Made by a program: the position numbers and the translations under genes. Shown here one piece after another: positions 59,025 to 64,000 of a DNA stretch of 64,000 bases. Position 1 is the stretch's first letter, and each line of letters starts with the position of its first letter. Below the pieces are notes generated by a model. The model searched no databases. It saw only the letters and a program-made list of their open reading frames with translations, and was not told where the DNA came from. Origin of the DNA: Hyphococcus sp. (GTDB lineage: Bacteria > Pseudomonadota > Alphaproteobacteria > Caulobacterales > Parvularculaceae); assembly GCA_028289605.1 (NCBI GenBank), contig JANQON010000009.1, positions 558,001-622,000 of the forward strand. Reading direction: 5' to 3'.

Positions 59025-59431
59025 ACTTCCTAGACCTGTTCGTGGTTCCTCTGGCTTCGACCCGGCAATCGACAACTCGAAGGTCTTACTATAACACGAA
59101 TCTGCGGCAAACGCTCTAAACGCGCGGCTTTTTGTGATCCGCGACGCGCTGACAGCCCTGCGCCCAATCGATCAACATTCCGTCGGCGCGGCATTGTCGC
59201 TGACGACGGCTCTAGTGGTTTCAATACGCCGTTACCCGAACGCAAGAACGGGCGCGATACAAAGTTGCTGATGAAATGACGCATGCGGCCGGCCTCAGCG
59301 AAATCTTCGGCGACTGCTTTTGCGCTTCATAAACACCTCAATTCGATACGCCTCAGATGACCTTATGGAAAAAGGGCCCCTGATGAACAGAAGCCCTCTT
59401 TCCGGGAGGATTCACATGAAAACCGCCCGTG
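59025..59431. other. Gene-free stretch between the TonB receptor and the LacI gene
   Basis: 407 bases. It contains the receptor's terminator (59369-59397) and the promoter region of the LacI gene. Apart from this I see no coding frame with a plausible start and ribosome site. Confidence 0.55.
59369..59397 (-). terminator. Intrinsic terminator of the 1120-residue TonB receptor gene
   Basis: On the minus strand AGGGCTTCTG pairs with CAGGGGCCCT (10 pairs, two of them G-T) around the loop TTCAT. TTTTT follows directly. It lies 35 bases past the receptor stop codon. Confidence 0.8.
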
Positions 59432-62400
59432 TCAGAACGAAAACCGCATGAGGAACGAGTATCGTCGGTCATTTCGGAACGCCGAACGCGTGACCCGCGT
59501 CCCGTCAAAGTCGATAACCTGCGTCGTCTCGGTGATTTGATCCAGCAAGTTCACCGCCTGAACACCGACCTTCACGCTGTCGGTCACGTCATAGAAGATC
59601 GACGCGTCAAGCTGCCCGCCTGATTCTTGCCAAATTGGCGAATACGGCCAGATGTCATCGCGAGGCGTGATCAGGAATTCCGACCGCCAATTATACGCCG
59701 CGCGCATGGCCAGTGGACCCATTTCATAAAAGACGGTCGCGTTGACCGTATGCTTTGAGATCCCGGCCAAAGGCTGACCGTCTGTAAACAGCCCGCCGCC
59801 AAGCGGATCAACGGCGGTCGTTACCGACGCCTGTCCCACGGACGACAAGTTCGGATTAGTGAAGTCGCTGCCGTCTACATATGTATATGTGACCTGCGTG
59901 CCCAATCCGGCGAGAAGGCCAGGCAGGAAGTCATATGTTTGCTGATGGGTAAATTCGATGCCCTTCAGATTACCGCCTTGATCATTGGACGGACCTTCGA
60001 CGAGAACATCCACAGATGTTCCGGTGTCACTGGTGTAGTTTACCGTCGAGAAGCCCGTATTCACGAAGCCCGAGATATCCGTCAGGAAAACTGACAGCGT
60101 GATGGCGCCCACATCGTCGAAATACCATTCCGCTGACAGATCATAGTTCCAGGATTCAACCGGGCGCAGGTTCCGGTTGCCCGTCTGGATGGTGAAAAGC
60201 GGACCGGTGTCGAGCGTCCCTGCGTCTCTCAGCGCAATGGTGTTGTCGGCGATAAACCCGCCTGCGCGGAACAATTGCAGGTCGGGCCGCGATATGCCTT
60301 TCGACACGGCGAAGCGGAACAACAAGCCGTCGCCGACATCGAGCTTGGCGTTAAAACTCGGCAGCCAATGATCGAACGTGATGTCGCGATCATCAACAAT
60401 GACTTCCCCGGTTAAGGCGGCGGCGTATTCAGCAACCCGGTCGGGCGACAACGAACAAACGCCCGGCAGCACGGCGCCGACCAGACCGCTGGAGAATACG
60501 CAAAAATCATTGATCTCATCGACTTGCACGATGCCGTCGCCGTTGCCCCCGGCCGCTACGGCGTCAAACTGGTCCGGTGTCGGGAATCCGATTAGCCCTC
60601 CGGTCTTGACCGTTGTTTCGACATAACGAACGCCGAAATTGCCTTCGAGCAGGAAGCCGTTGTCGAACTCATGTCCGTAGTCGATCCGCGCATATCCAGC
60701 TAATGTTTGTTCCGAAACATCCGACACCTGATCCGGGCAGAACGGATCGCATTCGACCGTTTCGCCGGTCACCGCATTTGTGAAGGTTCGACCATTGATG
60801 CCGTATGTGGCGTTCGGCGTTTGGGAGAAGATGTTGATCTCTTCAACCTGTTGATCCGTCGCGCCAGAGAGGTATTCGCCAAGAAAATCATCTCCGCCAA
60901 AGAACCACGCCGCGCCGCCGGGAATGGGCGTCGGCGCGTTGCCGCGTTGAAACCCGTTCGCGAACGGGCTGCGAAGTTGCGAGTAGTCCGGGAAATCGTC
61001 CGTAAAGGCGCCGCCGCCTGTCGCAAATTCCTGACCAGGAAGGCCGGTGTACAAACGCCCCGGAATAAATCCGTTCCCAAACGGTCCCGGCCCGCTAACG
61101 CCGCATCCGGGTCCTGCGCCCCAAGGCGCGCAACCGGCGCGGCCGGCCCATGGCGCGGAGAGATTGCCCCACGTGCTGAAGTTCGTGTTTCGCGTGACCC
61201 GATCACGTTCCGCCCAGCGCGCGCCGAAACGCGCCGCCTTGAAGAAACCGTCGTCGCTAATGTCGTACTCGCCGTCAAAACGAACGCTGTTGAGGTCGCC
61301 TTCATTCAGCTCGGCGCTATCGAGCGCAAACCAGTAATAGGTATAGAAACCGCTGGAGAGATAGTCGTCCGGCGCGCCAGGCGTGAAGCTCGGATTGATG
61401 AACTCGACCTGGGGCGTTGATCCGGTAAGGTCCAGCGCAATATCCGCCCAAGATTGCATGGCGCCGATAATGGAGTCGCGCCGCAAATCAGACGTGATCC
61501 GCTGCGCCTCCACATTGAAGCGAAGGCGGTCGGTCGGCGAATAGGAAAGATCAAAAGAGAAATCTTGGGTCTTCGCGTCTGTTGCGCGGTCAAACCGCAA
61601 TGCTTCAAAAGGAAGACCGCCGAACGGGCTCGCATAACCGCCGGCGTCCGTGCGCGATAAAATCCCGCTTTGGAAAAGGCCATTGTTGTCGAACTGCCAC
61701 GTCGTCCCCGGGGCCGGCACGGCGATGATGTCGGTGTCGCTGTTGACTTGCGCCAACAGTGAAAACTCTTCTGTTTCGAAACTGGTTTCCGAACGCAGCC
61801 ATTCAAAGGTGGCGAGCCAGCGCCCGTCCGGGCTTTCATACTGCGCTACGGCCGAAAACGCCTCGCGTTCACGATACAGATCCGTTGTGCGAACCCCCGC
61901 CCCTTTGGGAACGATAACCGAACCGGCTGGCGGGAAATTTGTTGAATCAAACAAAGGATCGCCGTCGAAGCCGCCATCGATGACATTCAGGGCGCGAATA
62001 CATGTGCCGTCCAATGTAGGCGCGCGGTAACAAGGGTCCGTTACTTGCGATGCGTCTGTTCGGCTCCTCAACTCCGAATAGGCGTATCCCGCCTGAAGAC
62101 CAAAGGTGCCTGCATTGGTTTCCCAGTTATTCGAAATCAGGCCGGAAAACTCAGGCGACCATTCCTCGCTGAGATCGCCATAATTGGCGCCGATGGTGCC
62201 CGCAACTTGGAAGCCGTCTCTGTCCAGCGGCTTTCGAGTAACAAGATTGACCGTACCAGCGATTGCGCCCTCGATCATGTCCGGCGTGACGTTTTTGAAA
62301 ACTTCGACACGGCCCAAGAGTTCAGGCGAAATATCGTTGAAGCTGAGAACGCGGCCGCCTGTTGCGGAGAAAATTTCGCGCCCGTTAAGCTCAGAACGCA

Positions 62401-62794
62401 CAAACGGCAGACCACGGATGATAACGCCAGTGCCTTCGACAGAGAAACGATCCGGGTCCGTTGTTTTCTCGAAGCGGCCGATATTGACGCCGGGCACGCG
62501 TTGCAGCGATTCAGCCACGGAACGATCTGGAAGAGCGCCAATGTCTTCCGCCGTAATCGCATCGACAAACGTCTCCGCGTTCTGTTTCAAATCCTGCGCA
62601 GACTTAAGTGACGAACGAAACCCCTGAACGACAATGACGTCGCCGTCTTCTGCGGCGAGCGTCGCGTCATCGTCCTGGTCCTGCGCAACCGCTGCAGGGC
62701 TCAGCACCATCGAAATCGCCAGGCTTGACGCCGCCGCGAGCATCGCAGAGCGATTTGATGGTGAGCCAAATTGAATTGGATTTTTCTTGTTCAC
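59432..62794 (-). CDS. Large TonB-dependent receptor of the carbohydrate-uptake type
   Basis: The protein has 1120 residues from a GTG start at 62794 with GGGAG upstream. A signal peptide ends near AAVAQDQD. The segment VIVVQGFRSSLKSAQDLKQNAETFVDAITAEDIGALPDRSVAESLQRVPGVNIGR is the hallmark plug of long receptors found in glycan loci of Caulobacter and Xanthomonas types. RVEVFKNVTPDMIEGAIAGTVNLVTRKP and a terminal RFSF follow. At about 1100 residues it is much longer than the two region-B receptors. Two LacI-type operators lie upstream, and a flavin-dependent halogenase-like gene is divergent. Confidence 0.95.
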   Translation of the reverse strand: MNKKNPIQFGSPSNRSAMLAAASSLAISMVLSPAAVAQDQDDDATLAAEDGDVIVVQGFRSSLKSAQDLKQNAETFVDAITAEDIGALPDRSVAESLQRVPGVNIGRFEKTTDPDRFSVEGTGVIIRGLPFVRSELNGREIFSATGGRVLSFNDISPELLGRVEVFKNVTPDMIEGAIAGTVNLVTRKPLDRDGFQVAGTIGANYGDLSEEWSPEFSGLISNNWETNAGTFGLQAGYAYSELRSRTDASQVTDPCYRAPTLDGTCIRALNVIDGGFDGDPLFDSTNFPPAGSVIVPKGAGVRTTDLYREREAFSAVAQYESPDGRWLATFEWLRSETSFETEEFSLLAQVNSDTDIIAVPAPGTTWQFDNNGLFQSGILSRTDAGGYASPFGGLPFEALRFDRATDAKTQDFSFDLSYSPTDRLRFNVEAQRITSDLRRDSIIGAMQSWADIALDLTGSTPQVEFINPSFTPGAPDDYLSSGFYTYYWFALDSAELNEGDLNSVRFDGEYDISDDGFFKAARFGARWAERDRVTRNTNFSTWGNLSAPWAGRAGCAPWGAGPGCGVSGPGPFGNGFIPGRLYTGLPGQEFATGGGAFTDDFPDYSQLRSPFANGFQRGNAPTPIPGGAAWFFGGDDFLGEYLSGATDQQVEEINIFSQTPNATYGINGRTFTNAVTGETVECDPFCPDQVSDVSEQTLAGYARIDYGHEFDNGFLLEGNFGVRYVETTVKTGGLIGFPTPDQFDAVAAGGNGDGIVQVDEINDFCVFSSGLVGAVLPGVCSLSPDRVAEYAAALTGEVIVDDRDITFDHWLPSFNAKLDVGDGLLFRFAVSKGISRPDLQLFRAGGFIADNTIALRDAGTLDTGPLFTIQTGNRNLRPVESWNYDLSAEWYFDDVGAITLSVFLTDISGFVNTGFSTVNYTSDTGTSVDVLVEGPSNDQGGNLKGIEFTHQQTYDFLPGLLAGLGTQVTYTYVDGSDFTNPNLSSVGQASVTTAVDPLGGGLFTDGQPLAGISKHTVNATVFYEMGPLAMRAAYNWRSEFLITPRDDIWPYSPIWQESGGQLDASIFYDVTDSVKVGVQAVNLLDQITETTQVIDFDGTRVTRSAFRNDRRYSFLMRFSF

Positions 62795-62856
62795 GGTCCC
62801 GCTCCCTAAAACGAAGGACTTTTTCGCCCCTTATTGATTTTCGCATTAGCATCGAA

Positions 62857-62890
62857 TGTGAACGTTCACAACTTAAAAAGTGAACGTTCC
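62857..62890. promoter_or_regulatory. Tandem LacI-type operators (TGAACGTTC) 22 bp apart
   Basis: The first site is the perfect palindrome TGTGAACGTTCACA at 62857-62870. The second, core TGAACGTTC at 62881-62889, is flanked by AG and CC. Their centres are 22 bp apart, about two helical turns, so two dimers would face the same side of the DNA. They lie between the receptor (62794, minus strand) and the halogenase-like gene (62973, plus strand). The LacI protein at 57972-59024 is the likely ligand. Confidence 0.78.
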
Positions 62891-62972
62891 CAAATCGTCC
62901 CAGCCTTGTTACATAATTGTCTCACACAACGTGGCGCCCTTGCTGCAGCGCAAGATGACGGAGTGAACTGTT

Positions 62973-64000
62973 ATGGCAATTGGCAAAATCGTAATCGTCG
63001 GCGGCGGGACCGCAGGATGGATGGCGGCGGCTGCACTGAGCCGTTTAAAATCCGGCAATCCCCTTACGATCCAACTTATCGAATCCGAACAAATCGGCAC
63101 GGTTGGCGTTGGCGAAGCGACAATTCCGCCCTTTGTGGAATTCAACCAACTGCTGAACATCGACGAACCGGCGCTTCTCTCTGCGGTTCAGGGAACGTTC
63201 AAGGTCGGCATTCAATTCGTGAATTGGGGAAACATCGGCGACAGTTACATCCACCCGTTTGGCAATTACGGCTATGAAATTGGCGGGATCTCGTTTCACC
63301 AGATCTGGCGCAAATTACGGAATGACGGGGACAAAAGGCCGCTTCAAGCCTTCAATCTGGAAACCATGGCCGCCTATTTTGGCAAATTTGCGCGGACCGC
63401 TGATTATCAGCGTGAAGATCTTCCGCCCATGAATTACGCCTATCACATTGATGCGACCGCCTATGCGCGTTTCCTGCGCTCGGATGCTGAATCGCGCGGC
63501 GTTGTCCGACGCGAAGGCAAGGTCATTGACGTGTCTTTGGATAGTGAAACCGGTTTTGTCACGTCCGTTACGATGGACGACGATGAAATTGTCGACGGCG
63601 ACTTATTTATTGATTGTTCAGGCTTTCGCGGCTTGCTGATCGAACAGGCCCTGAAGACCGGTTACGAAGACTGGCGCCAATTTTTGCCGTGCGATCGAGC
63701 CGTCGCGCTACCCTGCAAACGAGAAGACGGCAGCCCCCCGCCTCCCTTTACCCGCGCCACCGCCCACACCGCGGGCTGGCAATGGCAAGTGCCGCTGCAA
63801 CATCGAAATGGTAACGGCCATGTCTATTGCAGCGAGTTCATGGACGACGACGAAGCGCACGGCATTCTCGTTAACAATATCGCCGGCAAACCGGGCGCCG
63901 ACCCGAATTTTCTCCGCTTTGTAACGGGCCGGCGCAAAAAGTTCTGGAACAAGAACGTGGTCGCGCTGGGCCTGGCGGCTGGCTTTATGGAGCCGCTGGA
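62973..64000 (+). CDS. Tryptophan halogenase-family flavoprotein (3' end beyond window)
   Basis: The frame is open to the window edge, giving the first 342 residues. It begins KIVIVGGGTAGWMAAAALSRL (FAD loop at 10-16). Lys77 in QGTFKVGIQFVNWG matches the conserved Lys of flavin-dependent halogenases, and GWQWQVP near 267 is the WxWxIP-type motif with Val for Ile. SGFRGLLIEQAL and GFMEPLE also fit. Family members chlorinate or brominate aromatic compounds using reduced FAD. Genes of this type are common next to TonB receptors in glycan loci, where the true substrate is unknown, so a natural-product role should not be assumed. Confidence 0.88.
   Translation, partial: MAIGKIVIVGGGTAGWMAAAALSRLKSGNPLTIQLIESEQIGTVGVGEATIPPFVEFNQLLNIDEPALLSAVQGTFKVGIQFVNWGNIGDSYIHPFGNYGYEIGGISFHQIWRKLRNDGDKRPLQAFNLETMAAYFGKFARTADYQREDLPPMNYAYHIDATAYARFLRSDAESRGVVRREGKVIDVSLDSETGFVTSVTMDDDEIVDGDLFIDCSGFRGLLIEQALKTGYEDWRQFLPCDRAVALPCKREDGSPPPPFTRATAHTAGWQWQVPLQHRNGNGHVYCSEFMDDDEAHGILVNNIAGKPGADPNFLRFVTGRRKKFWNKNVVALGLAAGFMEPL

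Noticed and set aside
62973-64000. A halogenated natural-product cluster
   Set aside because: No peptide synthetase, polyketide synthase or tailoring genes are visible, and this family is common in glycan TonB loci.
1-64000. CRISPR arrays, insertion sequences, tRNA or rRNA genes, prophage
   Set aside because: I looked for regularly spaced repeats, transposase motifs, attachment repeats and RNA gene features and saw none. The only dispersed repeat is the 16-bp operator, which is irregularly spaced and always in promoters.

Overview
The window reads as one chromosomal segment of a GC-rich, aerobic, Gram-negative bacterium. Three large TonB-dependent receptors, Tat signals, CoA-based catabolism and a TonB receptor / flavin halogenase / LacI module all suggest a marine alphaproteobacterium of the Caulobacterales-Parvularculales type. 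That placement is inference, because no rRNA or other marker gene is present. I see no tRNA, rRNA, CRISPR array, insertion sequence or phage gene.

Region A (1-14.6 kb) is a catabolic island. It starts with the tail of a polysaccharide-deacetylase/cyclic-imidase-like gene, a Tat-exported nitrilase-superfamily protein and a crotonase. It continues with an amidase, a PaaK-like CoA ligase, two MmgE/PrpD proteins, a CoA-transferase, a GntR regulator (8993-9721), two CaiB CoA-transferases, an acyl-CoA dehydrogenase, a MaoC hydratase and a CitE-like lyase. The last four resemble the methylsuccinyl-CoA / mesaconyl-CoA / malyl-CoA type of dicarboxylate chemistry. A perfect 24-bp palindrome in front of the CitE gene, and a related TGTCCGGACA site between the MmgE and CoA-transferase genes, are probable operators of the local GntR protein.

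Region B (14.6-53.3 kb) is a second, larger regulon. At least eleven copies of a 16-bp palindrome close to AAATGATATACCATTT sit in ten intergenic regions, mostly between divergent genes. They flank a HutC-type GntR gene (31165-31956), which is the obvious candidate regulator. The genes are two TonB receptors, two MFS transporters, three alpha/beta-hydrolase paralogues with His in place of the nucleophile Ser, three exported CpcT/CpeT-like (bilin lyase-like) proteins, five VOC proteins and a HapK/RedY-like protein. Also present are a PuuE-like cyclic-amide hydrolase, a monoamine-oxidase-like flavoprotein, a VAO-FAD oxidase fused to an aldehyde dehydrogenase, LeuCD-type hydro-lyase subunits, an HMG-CoA-lyase-like enzyme and a CaiB transferase. 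Taken together, this looks like an undescribed uptake and degradation system. My working guess is a pyrrole- or imide-containing substrate such as a bilin/tetrapyrrole product: the imide would be opened, the half-amide hydrolysed, the substituted maleate hydrated, activated with CoA and cleaved.

Region C (53.4-57.6 kb) is a secreted three-gene module: a MACPF (perforin-fold) protein with an exact MACPF signature, a LamG-type protein and an extremely basic exported protein.

Region D (58-64 kb) is a probable glycan-uptake locus: a LacI regulator, a 1120-residue TonB receptor, two TGAACGTTC operators 22 bp apart, and a tryptophan-halogenase-family flavoprotein that runs off the window end.
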